DNA of 64,000 bases from Cupriavidus alkaliphilus (GTDB lineage: Bacteria; Pseudomonadota; Gammaproteobacteria; Burkholderiales; Burkholderiaceae). Below the pieces are notes generated by a model. It was not told where the DNA came from, ran no database searches, and saw only the letters and a list, made by a program, of their open reading frames with translations. The stretch covers positions 310,001-374,000 of the forward strand of contig NZ_FMAD01000006.1 in the NCBI RefSeq assembly GCF_900094595.1, in the 5' to 3' direction. The translations under genes and the position numbers were made by a program. Shown piece after piece: positions 28,080 through 35,465 of the stretch (its first letter is position 1; each line of letters begins with the position of its first letter).

Positions 28080-29059
28080 AGCTGCTCCTTCGCCCGCGCC
28101 GTGCCCGCGCGCTCGGCAAAGGTCCGTTCGGTCTCCCATGCCTGGCGCAGGAAGGCTTCATATTGCGCGGTGCCCAGGTAAGTCAGCTGCTGGTCGTAGC
28201 GGGCCAGCTCGGCAAGATGGCGCGGCTGCTGCATGGCGGCGCGGAAGGCATCGTGCAGGCGCCTGACGATGGCGGCATCGGTGCCGCGCGGCACGCCGAT
28301 GCCGTAGGGCGAGTTGTGGACCGCGTCGGCAAAGCCGAGCTCGGCCACGGTCGGCACCTCGGGCCAGCGGGCCGAGCGCTGCGCGCTGAACACCGCCAGC
28401 AGGCGCAGCTTGCCGGCCTCGACGAACGGCGCGAAGCCGGTGGAGTTGACCCCCGCCATCAGCGAGCCGTTGGCAACCGCCAGCATCTGGTCGGCGGTGC
28501 CGTGGTACGGCACGTGCAGGTAGCGCACGCCGCTGCGCCCCAGCACATCCTCCATCGCCAGGTGGGCGGTGGTGCCGATGCCGGTGGAGCCCACGGTCAG
28601 CTGGCCCGGGTGCGCGCGGCCCCAGGCAATCAGGTCGCGCAGCGAGCGCCACGGGCTGTCGGCTGGCACCACGATGCCAAAGGTATAGCCCGAGATCATC
28701 AGCACCGGCTGGATGTCGCGCAGCGGCTGCCACGCCGTCTTCTGCTGATGCGGGAACCGGTACACCGTCAGCGGCAGCTGGCCGATGGTGTAGCCGTCCG
28801 GCCGCGCGGCGGCAAGCAGCCCGCCCACCAGCGTGCCGCCGGCGCCGGGGCGGTTCTCCACCACGATCGGCTGCCCCAGTTCGCGCCCGGCCAGCTCGGC
28901 CAGGATGCGCATGGAGATATCGGTGGCGCCGCCGGCCGGCCACGGCACCACCAGCGTGACCGGGCGCGACGGATAGGCGCCCGCGCCCTCGCCCCGCGCA
29001 AAGCCCGCCGGCAACAGGCCGAGGCACATCGACAGCAGGCAGGCAAGGCAACGGAACAT
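28076..29059 (-). CDS. Bug-family tripartite tricarboxylate transporter substrate-binding protein
   Basis: 327-residue periplasmic receptor with a signal peptide (about 1-23). Bug-family landmarks are YPSRPVTLVVPWPAGGATDISMR (about 29 on), VVENRPGAGGTLVG and VGSTGIGTTAHLA. These receptors bind carboxylates or other small acids and usually lack an adjacent transporter in Cupriavidus and Bordetella relatives. No TctA or TctB genes are near. It is coupled to the ABC ATPase by an ATGA overlap and heads the operon behind a sigma-54 element, so it appears recruited to the alcohol system, perhaps to bind the acid product or a metal complex. Confidence 0.88.
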   Translation of the reverse strand: MFRCLACLLSMCLGLLPAGFARGEGAGAYPSRPVTLVVPWPAGGATDISMRILAELAGRELGQPIVVENRPGAGGTLVGGLLAAARPDGYTIGQLPLTVYRFPHQQKTAWQPLRDIQPVLMISGYTFGIVVPADSPWRSLRDLIAWGRAHPGQLTVGSTGIGTTAHLAMEDVLGRSGVRYLHVPYHGTADQMLAVANGSLMAGVNSTGFAPFVEAGKLRLLAVFSAQRSARWPEVPTVAELGFADAVHNSPYGIGVPRGTDAAIVRRLHDAFRAAMQQPRHLAELARYDQQLTYLGTAQYEAFLRQAWETERTFAERAGTARAKEQL

Positions 29060-29098
29060 GGCGAAGCACCGGACCGGGTTGGGATGCGGTGTGACAGA

Positions 29099-29113
29099 GC
29101 AAGGCCGATACCA
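29099..29113 (-). promoter_or_regulatory. sigma-54 -24/-12 promoter for the Bug-ABC-carrier operon
   Basis: The minus strand reads TGGTATCGGCCTTGC, with GG-N10-GC spacing and the same TGGTAT left half as the pedF element. It lies 40 bp upstream of the Bug gene start. Confidence 0.7.
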
Positions 29114-29266
29114 TGTGCGATGCAGCACGGCATGCCGCATCCCCGCGACCTTGCCGGGCCGGCGCTGCACGGCTGCCGGCCGCCTCCTCGCAGCGACGCG
29201 TGCTGCGATGCGCCGCGCCCCACTGTGCCGTGATGGAACACTGGCCCGCTGGCGGCAACGCCCGAC

Positions 29267-29287
29267 TGTCCTGTTTTGTGACAGGAC
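29267..29287. promoter_or_regulatory. enhancer-like inverted repeat in the Bug/TonB intergenic region
   Basis: GTCCTGT and ACAGGAC are perfect 7-bp arms around TTTGTG (29268-29287), and 29267-29283 matches the 17-bp motif also seen at 16222, 16241 and 12739. It is about 155 bp upstream of the Bug-operon sigma-54 element, a typical enhancer distance. The rest of the 369-bp gap between the divergent genes shows nothing else clear. Confidence 0.5.
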
Positions 29288-29428
29288 GCAGGCCCGCGCC
29301 GCACCCCGATGCAGCGCCATGCGCCTGATCGCCCACCATCGAACGCGACACGGTACGAAAACTGCTGAAGCCCTGCCGACAGGCGCGGCCCGACGCAGGC
29401 ATGCGCCGCTATCCCGAGGAGACCGACC

Positions 29429-31882
29429 ATGCCAGCCATCCCGCGCCCCGCGCCGCCAGGACAGCGGCCATCCCGACTTCCGCGCCCCGTCCCGGCCCGC
29501 CCGCGCCGCGGCGCGGGCACGCATGCCGCGCTGCTGTCCGCGCTGATCACGCTGCTGTGCCAGCGTGCCGCTGTGGCGCAACAGGACACTGGTGCGCCAA
29601 ACCAGGACAGTGCGCTGTTGCCCGAAGTGCTGGTGGTGGCCGCCGCGCCGCTGCCCGGCATCGGCGTCGCCAGCGACCTGGTGCCCTACACCGTGCAGAC
29701 CGTGCGCGGCAGCGAGCTCGGCGGCGCGCGCGCCGGCAACCTGGCCGACTACCTGAACCGCCACCTCGCCGGCGTCAACGTCAATGACATCCAGGGCAGT
29801 CCGTTCCAGACCGACGTGACCTACCGCGGCTTCCGCGCCTCGTCGATTCCCGGCGTGCCGCAAGGACTGTCGGTGTACCTGGACGGCATCCGCGTCAACG
29901 AGCCCTTCGGCGACGTGGTCAGCTGGGACATGATTCCCGAAGCGGCACTGGCGAGCGCGTCGCTGGTGTCCAGCGCCAATCCCGCCTACGGCCTCAACAC
30001 GCTCGGCGGCGCGCTGGCCATGACCACGCGTTCGGGGCTGGACTCACCTGGCTTTACCGCCGATCTCTCGTACGGCAGCCAGGCCCGCAAGCGTGCCGAC
30101 CTGTCCGGCGGCGTGCGCAGCGACAGCGGCTGGCATGCGTTCGCGGCCGGCACGCTGTTCCAGGAGCACGGCTGGCGCGACCATTCCGAGGGCCGGCTCG
30201 GCAACGTCTTTGCCAAGGCGGGCTACGCCGGTGCAACCAGCAGCTGGGACGTCTCGGTGCTGCATGGGCGCAGCACGCTGACCGGCAACGGCCTGGTGCC
30301 GAGCTATCGCGCCGGCGACGACGGCACGCTGCCTGAGCTGTACCAGTCCAACCGGCGCGCGGTCTACACCTACCCCGACCAGACCCGCAACCTGGTCACG
30401 CAGGCCGCGCTCAACGGCCGCCACTGGTTCGACGACAAGACCAGCGCCGCCGCGCTGGCCTATGTGCGCAACAGCCGCCGCGACACCGCCAACGGCGACG
30501 TCAACCCCGACTACGAGGCCTATGCCGAAGACTGCGAGGACGGCTTCGACGCCGACGGCAGCACGCGCGGCGACGACTGCGGCATGACCCGCGCCGAGGG
30601 CGCGGCGCTGCATCCCGCCGTGCTCAACACCAGCCATATGCGGCAGCAGACCGTCGGCATGGCGCTGAGCCTGGCGCGGGAGACCGAGCGCCATGTGCTC
30701 AATGCCGGCCTGACGCTCGACCGCAGCCGCCTCACCTATTCGCAATACGCACAGCCCGGCAGCTTTACCGACGACCGCGGCGTGGTGGCCGACCCCGCCG
30801 CGGCCAACGCATTGTTCTCCGGTGTCAGCGGCAACGCGCGCACGCTCGGCCTGTACCTGTCCGATACCTGGTCGCTCACGCCTACCACCTTCCTGACCGC
30901 GTCGGCACGCTGGAACCACGTCACCGTCAGCAATACGCTGCGCAACAGCGACGGCAGCGAGCAGCCGCGCGAAAGCTTCACCTATCGCCGCCTCAACCCG
31001 GCGCTGGGGCTGGCGCAGAAGCTGGGCGGCGGGGTCACGCTGTTCGGCGGCTATGCGCAGAACAACCGCGTGCCGACCGTGCTCGAGCTCGGCTGCGCCG
31101 ACCCGGAACGGCCCTGCCGGCTGCCGGCGGGCCTGCAGGCCGATCCCTACCTGAAGCAGGTGGTGTCGCATTCGTTCGAGGCCGGCGTGCGCTGGCACCC
31201 GCGCCCGCACACCGAGCTCACGGCGTCGCTCTACCGCATCGACAACCACGACGACATCCTGTTCGTGCGCGCGCCGAACACCCAGCTCGGCTACTTCGCC
31301 AACTTCGACCGCACCCGCAACCAGGGGCTCGACCTGAGCGCGCGCCATCGCCTCGGCGCGGTCACGCTGCGGCTGGCCTACAGCTACCTGCACGCCACCT
31401 ACCAGTCCGCCGGCGCGCTGGCCGCCGGCGAACGCACCATCGATATCCGCCCGGGCATGCGCATGGCAGGACTGCCGCGCCATACGCTCAAGCTGGGCGC
31501 GGACTGGCAGGCGCTGGCGGGGCTGGTGCTGGGCGCCGACCTGGTGGCGGTGTCGGGCTCTGTTTCCAGCGGCAACGAGGACGGCCTGCGCAGCGACCCG
31601 CAGGCGGGCGAAGCGCCGCGGGCGGCCGACTGGAGCACGCCGGGCTACGCCACCATCAACCTGCGCGCGGCGTACCAGGTCAGCAAGCGATTCGAGATCT
31701 ACGCGCGCGTGGCCAACCTGCTGGACCGGCGCTACGAGAGCTACGGCCAGATCGCCAACGATGTGTTTCCCGGCGGCAGCCTGGTGCGGCCGCACGTCGC
31801 CCCCGGCGATGCCGCCAGCGCGCTGTTCGTGGCGCCGGGGGCGCCGCGCAGCTTCTGGCTGGGCGTGGTGTTCCGGATGTAG
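29429..31882 (+). CDS. TonB-dependent outer-membrane receptor
   Basis: 817-residue outer-membrane receptor. It has an extended Arg/Pro-rich leader with a hydrophobic core (about 32-51), a plug domain (about 60-200, with VTYRGFRASSIPGVPQGLSVYLDG) and a barrel ending in FRM, the usual terminal aromatic pattern. An acidic loop at 357-384, bracketed by Cys369 and Cys384, holds about a dozen Asp and Glu. Such receptors import metal complexes. Beside a lanthanide-type quinoprotein it is a candidate lanthanide-complex receptor, in the manner of LutH, but that is inference. The ATG at 29429 has GAGGAG upstream. Confidence 0.9.
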   Translation: MPAIPRPAPPGQRPSRLPRPVPARPRRGAGTHAALLSALITLLCQRAAVAQQDTGAPNQDSALLPEVLVVAAAPLPGIGVASDLVPYTVQTVRGSELGGARAGNLADYLNRHLAGVNVNDIQGSPFQTDVTYRGFRASSIPGVPQGLSVYLDGIRVNEPFGDVVSWDMIPEAALASASLVSSANPAYGLNTLGGALAMTTRSGLDSPGFTADLSYGSQARKRADLSGGVRSDSGWHAFAAGTLFQEHGWRDHSEGRLGNVFAKAGYAGATSSWDVSVLHGRSTLTGNGLVPSYRAGDDGTLPELYQSNRRAVYTYPDQTRNLVTQAALNGRHWFDDKTSAAALAYVRNSRRDTANGDVNPDYEAYAEDCEDGFDADGSTRGDDCGMTRAEGAALHPAVLNTSHMRQQTVGMALSLARETERHVLNAGLTLDRSRLTYSQYAQPGSFTDDRGVVADPAAANALFSGVSGNARTLGLYLSDTWSLTPTTFLTASARWNHVTVSNTLRNSDGSEQPRESFTYRRLNPALGLAQKLGGGVTLFGGYAQNNRVPTVLELGCADPERPCRLPAGLQADPYLKQVVSHSFEAGVRWHPRPHTELTASLYRIDNHDDILFVRAPNTQLGYFANFDRTRNQGLDLSARHRLGAVTLRLAYSYLHATYQSAGALAAGERTIDIRPGMRMAGLPRHTLKLGADWQALAGLVLGADLVAVSGSVSSGNEDGLRSDPQAGEAPRAADWSTPGYATINLRAAYQVSKRFEIYARVANLLDRRYESYGQIANDVFPGGSLVRPHVAPGDAASALFVAPGAPRSFWLGVVFRM

Positions 31883-31905
31883 GCGCCGGATGTAGCCCCG
31901 GCGCC
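31882..31905 (+). terminator. hairpin after the TonB receptor gene
   Basis: GGCGCCGG and CCGGCGCC form a perfect 8-bp stem with an 8-base loop directly at the stop codon. No clear T run follows, so termination strength is uncertain. Confidence 0.45.
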
Positions 31906-31994
31906 GCAGTCTTCACGATTCCTTACAGACAATGGCGCTGGCACAATCTATTCTCCTGTCGCAATCGGAATCCCCCCACAACAAGGAGAAAGCA

Positions 31995-32189
31995 ATGAAA
32001 TCCGTCCTGGCCCTTCTGGTCGCCTGCAGCGCGCTGCTCGGCGGCTGCGTGGTTGCCCCCTATGACACCTATGGCGGCGGCCCGCAGGGTTGCCCGCCCG
32101 GCCAAGCCAAGAAAGGCAACTGCCGCATCGACGCGTACGGCAACGAGTCGTTCTGCCCGCCGGGCCAGGCCAAGAAGGGCCGCTGCTAA
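31995..32189 (+). CDS. small Cys-rich lipoprotein with CPPGQAKKG repeats
   Basis: 64-residue predicted lipoprotein. The signal peptide ends in a lipobox (ALLGGC, lipidated Cys18). The mature part contains two copies of CPPGQAKKG, one near the middle and one at the C-terminus, each followed by a Cys two or three residues later. The ATG at 31995 has AAGGAG upstream and is preferred over an earlier in-frame start. A nearly identical 30-bp direct repeat encodes the motif. Proteins of this kind are annotated as hypothetical; function unknown. Confidence 0.75.
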   Translation: MKSVLALLVACSALLGGCVVAPYDTYGGGPQGCPPGQAKKGNCRIDAYGNESFCPPGQAKKGRC

Positions 32190-32301
32190 ACCGGCGGACG
32201 CGGCGCCCGCGGGGCGGCCAGTTGCACCGGCTGGCACGGCGGCCGGACAATGGTGGCTGCGGATGTCCCCCCGGGGCATCCCATCTTTGCAGGAGCGCCC
32301 C

Positions 32302-32829
32302 ATGACATCCCGGTCCCTGCCCAGCCCATGGCTGGTCCCCCTGTGCGTGGCTGCGGCCATGCTCGGCGCCTGCGCCACCCTGCAGCCGGAACAGACCGGC
32401 CAGCAGATGATCGGCAGCCCGGAAAGTGCCGTACGACAAACTTTCGGGGCACCCACGGAAACCCACCGCCTGGCCGACGGCACCACCCGCTGGCTGTGGT
32501 CGCGCCAGCCCTTCGGCCATCAGGTCTACGCTGCCGATTTCGATGGCGCGGGCCGGCTGACCCGCTACCGCCAGATGCTCACCGAAGCCGAAATCTATCG
32601 CGCCCAGGTCGGGGTCTGGACCAAAAAGGACGTGCAGCAGCATTTCGGCCTGCCGCGCGAGCCGGTGCAGTATTACCCGCTGATGCAGCGCGAAGCCTGG
32701 TCCTGGCGCATGTATAAGGACGGCCTGCAGACGGCGCACTTCAGCTGCTACTTCGACAACGCCGGGGTCCTGCGCCAGACCATGATCATCGTCGATCCGC
32801 TCGGCGGCGACGCGCGCCGCGCGCGCTGA
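32302..32829 (+). CDS. lipoprotein, BamE/OmlA-like pattern
   Basis: 175-residue predicted lipoprotein with a signal peptide and lipobox MLGAC (lipidated Cys at about 23). The mature part has IGSPESAVRQTFGAPTETH and a second, similar turn WTKKDVQQHFGLPREP, resembling the repeated 'G-x-P' units of the SmpA/OmlA/BamE group, though it is not BamE itself. The ATG at 32302 has CAGGAG upstream. It likely sits on the inner face of the outer membrane. No specific function can be given. Confidence 0.78.
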   Translation: MTSRSLPSPWLVPLCVAAAMLGACATLQPEQTGQQMIGSPESAVRQTFGAPTETHRLADGTTRWLWSRQPFGHQVYAADFDGAGRLTRYRQMLTEAEIYRAQVGVWTKKDVQQHFGLPREPVQYYPLMQREAWSWRMYKDGLQTAHFSCYFDNAGVLRQTMIIVDPLGGDARRAR

Positions 32830-32955
32830 CGGTGGCGCTGGCGCCGCGGCCGGTGCCAATGCCGGCAGCAGGGGCTCCCCGGCCCGGGCGCCGTTTTGCG
32901 CGCAGAATGGAGGCGATGCGGCAATGCCCGCCAACCTTCCACGCGGAAAACCAAC

Positions 32956-34167
32956 GTGACCACAGCCATCCTGCTCGAGAACATCCACCAGAGCGCCAAC
33001 GCCCGGCTGGCCGAAGCCGGCCTGCAGGTAGAGCGCCGCACCGGCGCGCTGGCCGGTGCCGAACTGCGCCAGGTGCTGGCCAGCCATGACGTGATCGGGA
33101 TCCGTTCCGCCACGCACCTGCGCGGGGACGATATCCGCAGCGCGCCCGGACTGCTCTCGATCGGCTGCTTCTGCATCGGCACCTCGCAGGTCGACCTCGA
33201 CGCCGCCACCGCCGCCGGCATCCCGGTCTTCAACGCCCCCTTTTCCAACACCCGTTCGGTAGCCGAGCTGGTGGTCGCCGAAGCGGTCATGCTGCTGCGC
33301 CGGATCCCCGAGAAAAACACGCTGGCGCATGCCGGCAAATGGGCCAAGGGCGCCGCCGGCGCGTTCGAGACGCGCGGCAAGACCATCGCCATCGTCGGCT
33401 ACGGCAATATCGGCTCGCAGGTAGGCGTGCTGGCCGAATCGATGGGCATGCGCGTGGTCTACTACGATGTGCTCGCGCGGCTCTCGCACGGTTCGGCCCG
33501 CGCCGCCGGCTCGCTCGAAGAAGCGGTGTCGCAGGCCGAGGTGGTGACGCTGCACGTGCCGGCCACGCCGCGCACGCGCAACATGATCGACGCCAACATC
33601 CTCGCTGCCTTCAAGCCCGGCGCGATCCTGATCAATGCCTCGCGCGGCAGCGTGGTCGACATCGCCGCGCTGGCCGCGGCGCTGCGCGAGAAACGCCTGG
33701 GCGGCGCGGCCATCGACGTGTTCCCGGAAGAGCCCAAGACCAACCAGGACCCCTTCACCAGCGAACTGCAGAACCTGCCCAACGTGCTGCTGACCCCGCA
33801 CGTCGGCGGCAGCACCGAGGAAGCGCAGGAGAACATCGGCACCGAGGTCGCGGCCAAGCTCGCGCACTTCCTGGCCACGGGCGGCACCATCGGCGCGGTC
33901 AACTTTCCCGAGGTCGACCCCGGTCCGCTGCATGCGCCGGCGCGCCTGCTCAACGTGCACGGCAACGCGCCCGGCGCGCTGGCTGCGCTGAACACGCTGC
34001 TGGCGCAGGAAGGCGTCAACATCACCGGCCAGCATCTGCAGACGCGCGGCCACACCGGCTATGTGGTCACTGACCTGGACCGCGCGCCGTCCGCACAGCT
34101 GATGCAGGCGCTGCAGACCCATGCCGGCTTCGCGCGCTCGCGGCTGATCCTGCGCGGCGCGGCGTAG
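32956..34167 (+). CDS. serA: D-3-phosphoglycerate dehydrogenase (short SerA type with ACT domain)
   Basis: 403-residue NAD-dependent 2-hydroxyacid dehydrogenase opening serine synthesis from 3-phosphoglycerate. Landmarks are the dinucleotide motif VGYGNIGSQ (near 155), the catalytic Arg region GCFCIGTSQVDL to FNAPFSNTRS, the Glu-His pair in FPEEPK and TPHVGGSTEEAQ, and a C-terminal ACT domain (about 330-403) that would give serine feedback. Length is close to the E. coli enzyme. GTG at 32956 is the likely start since similarity begins at TTAILLENIH; its ribosome site is weak. It stands alone. A hairpin (34182-34202) follows. Confidence 0.9.
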   Translation: MTTAILLENIHQSANARLAEAGLQVERRTGALAGAELRQVLASHDVIGIRSATHLRGDDIRSAPGLLSIGCFCIGTSQVDLDAATAAGIPVFNAPFSNTRSVAELVVAEAVMLLRRIPEKNTLAHAGKWAKGAAGAFETRGKTIAIVGYGNIGSQVGVLAESMGMRVVYYDVLARLSHGSARAAGSLEEAVSQAEVVTLHVPATPRTRNMIDANILAAFKPGAILINASRGSVVDIAALAAALREKRLGGAAIDVFPEEPKTNQDPFTSELQNLPNVLLTPHVGGSTEEAQENIGTEVAAKLAHFLATGGTIGAVNFPEVDPGPLHAPARLLNVHGNAPGALAALNTLLAQEGVNITGQHLQTRGHTGYVVTDLDRAPSAQLMQALQTHAGFARSRLILRGAA

Positions 34168-34181
34168 CCACGCGGCGATCG

Positions 34182-34202
34182 TTGCCGGAGCCGTTCCGGC
34201 AA
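34182..34202 (+). terminator. hairpin after serA
   Basis: TTGCCGGA and TCCGGCAA form a perfect 8-bp stem with loop GCCGT, 15 bp after the serA stop. There is no strong T run. Confidence 0.45.
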
Positions 34203-34349
34203 TGTCCGCCGAACTGTCTTAAATGCTAAGAATGCTCTGAACGAGTGACTATGCTGTAGTCAACCCACACGCGCATTGGTGGGCCTGCACGCTAGCGATG
34301 ACAATGGCGGCGCCCCTCGGCGCCGCACTAACAATCGTGAGGTTCAGCT

Positions 34350-34694
34350 ATGTCGCTTGAACGGAGCAGGAAGGCCGCCGCCCTGGCCGGCCAGCTGGCC
34401 GCAGCCGCGCTGCTGGTAAGCGCGGGGATCGGCAGCGCTGTTGCGCAAACCGGCACCATTACGTTCCTGGGTGCGATCTCCAACCCCTCATGCGGTTTCC
34501 GCGCGTCCGCTGGCCTGGTACAGGCGAGTTGCCAGCAACCCTCGGGCCGCATCGTCTCGGCGCCCTTCTCCGTGGCACCGTACCATCCGGCAGGACCGAC
34601 GCGCATCGGCGCGGCCAGGCTCGAAGTACAACCGGCGCTCGCCGGCAAGCGCGGCGCGGCACCCGCCTACCTGGTCGTGGTGACCTATCACTAG
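34350..34694 (+). CDS. short secreted pilin-like protein
   Basis: 114-residue protein with a clear signal peptide (about 1-32, ending GSAVAQ). The mature start TGTITFLGAISNPSC and a second Cys (LVQASCQ) copy the first strands and disulfide of type 1 fimbrial subunits, but the protein is roughly 40 residues shorter than such subunits and no chaperone or usher gene is nearby. A GC hairpin (GCGGCGCC, 34307-34326) lies in its leader. It may be a stand-alone pilin-like domain or a decayed pilin. Function unknown. Confidence 0.7.
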   Translation: MSLERSRKAAALAGQLAAAALLVSAGIGSAVAQTGTITFLGAISNPSCGFRASAGLVQASCQQPSGRIVSAPFSVAPYHPAGPTRIGAARLEVQPALAGKRGAAPAYLVVVTYH

Positions 34695-34794
34695 ATGACA
34701 TATCCGGCCGGGACTGCCCGGTCCCGGCTGCCGCAGGGGGACTGCGCAGCCGGCCTGGCGGCCCGTGCCAAATGTCGCGCCGCCGCTGGCCGTC

Positions 34795-34823
34795 TTGACA
34801 CCTATGCTTGCGCTTCCTTTAAT
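34795..34823 (+). promoter_or_regulatory. sigma-70 promoter of the nap-ccm operon
   Basis: TTGACA (34795-34800), a 17-bp spacer and TTTAAT (34818-34823) form a near-consensus promoter about 54 bp before napE. No convincing FNR or NarL site was found in the surrounding 180 bp. Confidence 0.7.
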
Positions 34824-34876
34824 GGTGTAACGCATCGGGCCGCGCCTGATCCATTTTGCCGAGGACGTCAACGACG

Positions 34877-35041
34877 ATGGAAACCGGTGAAACCCACGAT
34901 CCGCAACGCAAGCAAGAAGAACTGCGCAGTTTCCTTTTCCTGACCGCCGTCATGGTGCCGGTGCTGTCCGTCATCATCGTCGCGGGCTATGGCTTCATTG
35001 TCTGGATGACCCAGCTGATCAGCGGTCCGCCTGCCCACTAG
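34877..35041 (+). CDS. napE: periplasmic nitrate reductase subunit NapE
   Basis: 54-residue single-span inner-membrane protein of the Nap system. A charged N-terminus (about 1-20) is followed by one hydrophobic helix (about 21-44). The sequence ELRSFLFLTAVMVPVLSVIIV fits NapE. Its exact role is not settled. The ATG at 34877 is the first good start after the promoter. It opens the operon, and napD follows after about 110 bp. Confidence 0.9.
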   Translation: METGETHDPQRKQEELRSFLFLTAVMVPVLSVIIVAGYGFIVWMTQLISGPPAH

Positions 35042-35150
35042 GCGGACCGTGCAGGCCCGGTGCGGCAGGCTCGCCGCCGCTGCCGGGACGTTTGACCGAT
35101 AAAAACAAGCTGCAGCACAGACTGAAACGGCATCGAACCGGAGCTTGCGC

Positions 35151-35465
35151 ATGCCCGCAGCAAGACGTGCCATCCCCATCCAGCCGTTGCCGGCGGGCGC
35201 CGAGTGGCATATCGCCGGCATCGTGGTCCATGCTCTTCCCGCCAGACTGCCGCAGGTGCGTGCGGCGATCGACGCCATCACCGGCGCCGAGATCCATGCC
35301 GCCAGCGACGCCGGCAAGCTCGTCGTCACCCTCGAGGCGCCCACCTCGCGCGCCATTGCCGCGCACCTGACCTACCTGCACCAGCTCGACGGCGTGCTGT
35401 CCGCGGCGCTGGTCTACCAGCACAACGAAGACGCCGAGGCAATGAACGAGGAGATCGCCCGATGA
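35151..35465 (+). CDS. napD: chaperone NapD for nitrate reductase NapA
   Basis: 104-residue cytoplasmic chaperone that binds the Tat signal of NapA and helps its maturation. The ferredoxin-like fold is recognisable in [19 protein letters not shown] and GKLVVTLEA, with [21 protein letters not shown] near the end (quoted in part). The ATG at 35151 follows GGAG at suitable distance. Its stop overlaps the napA ATG by 4 bp. Confidence 0.92.
   Translation: MPAARRAIPIQPLPAGAEWHIAGIVVHALPARLPQVRAAIDAITGAEIHAASDAGKLVVTLEAPTSRAIAAHLTYLHQLDGVLSAALVYQHNEDAEAMNEEIAR

Noticed and set aside
29242..29256. Plus-strand TGG...GGC as a sigma-54 promoter for the TonB receptor
   Set aside because: The -12 half reads CGGC instead of TTGC and the enhancer-like repeat would lie downstream of it.
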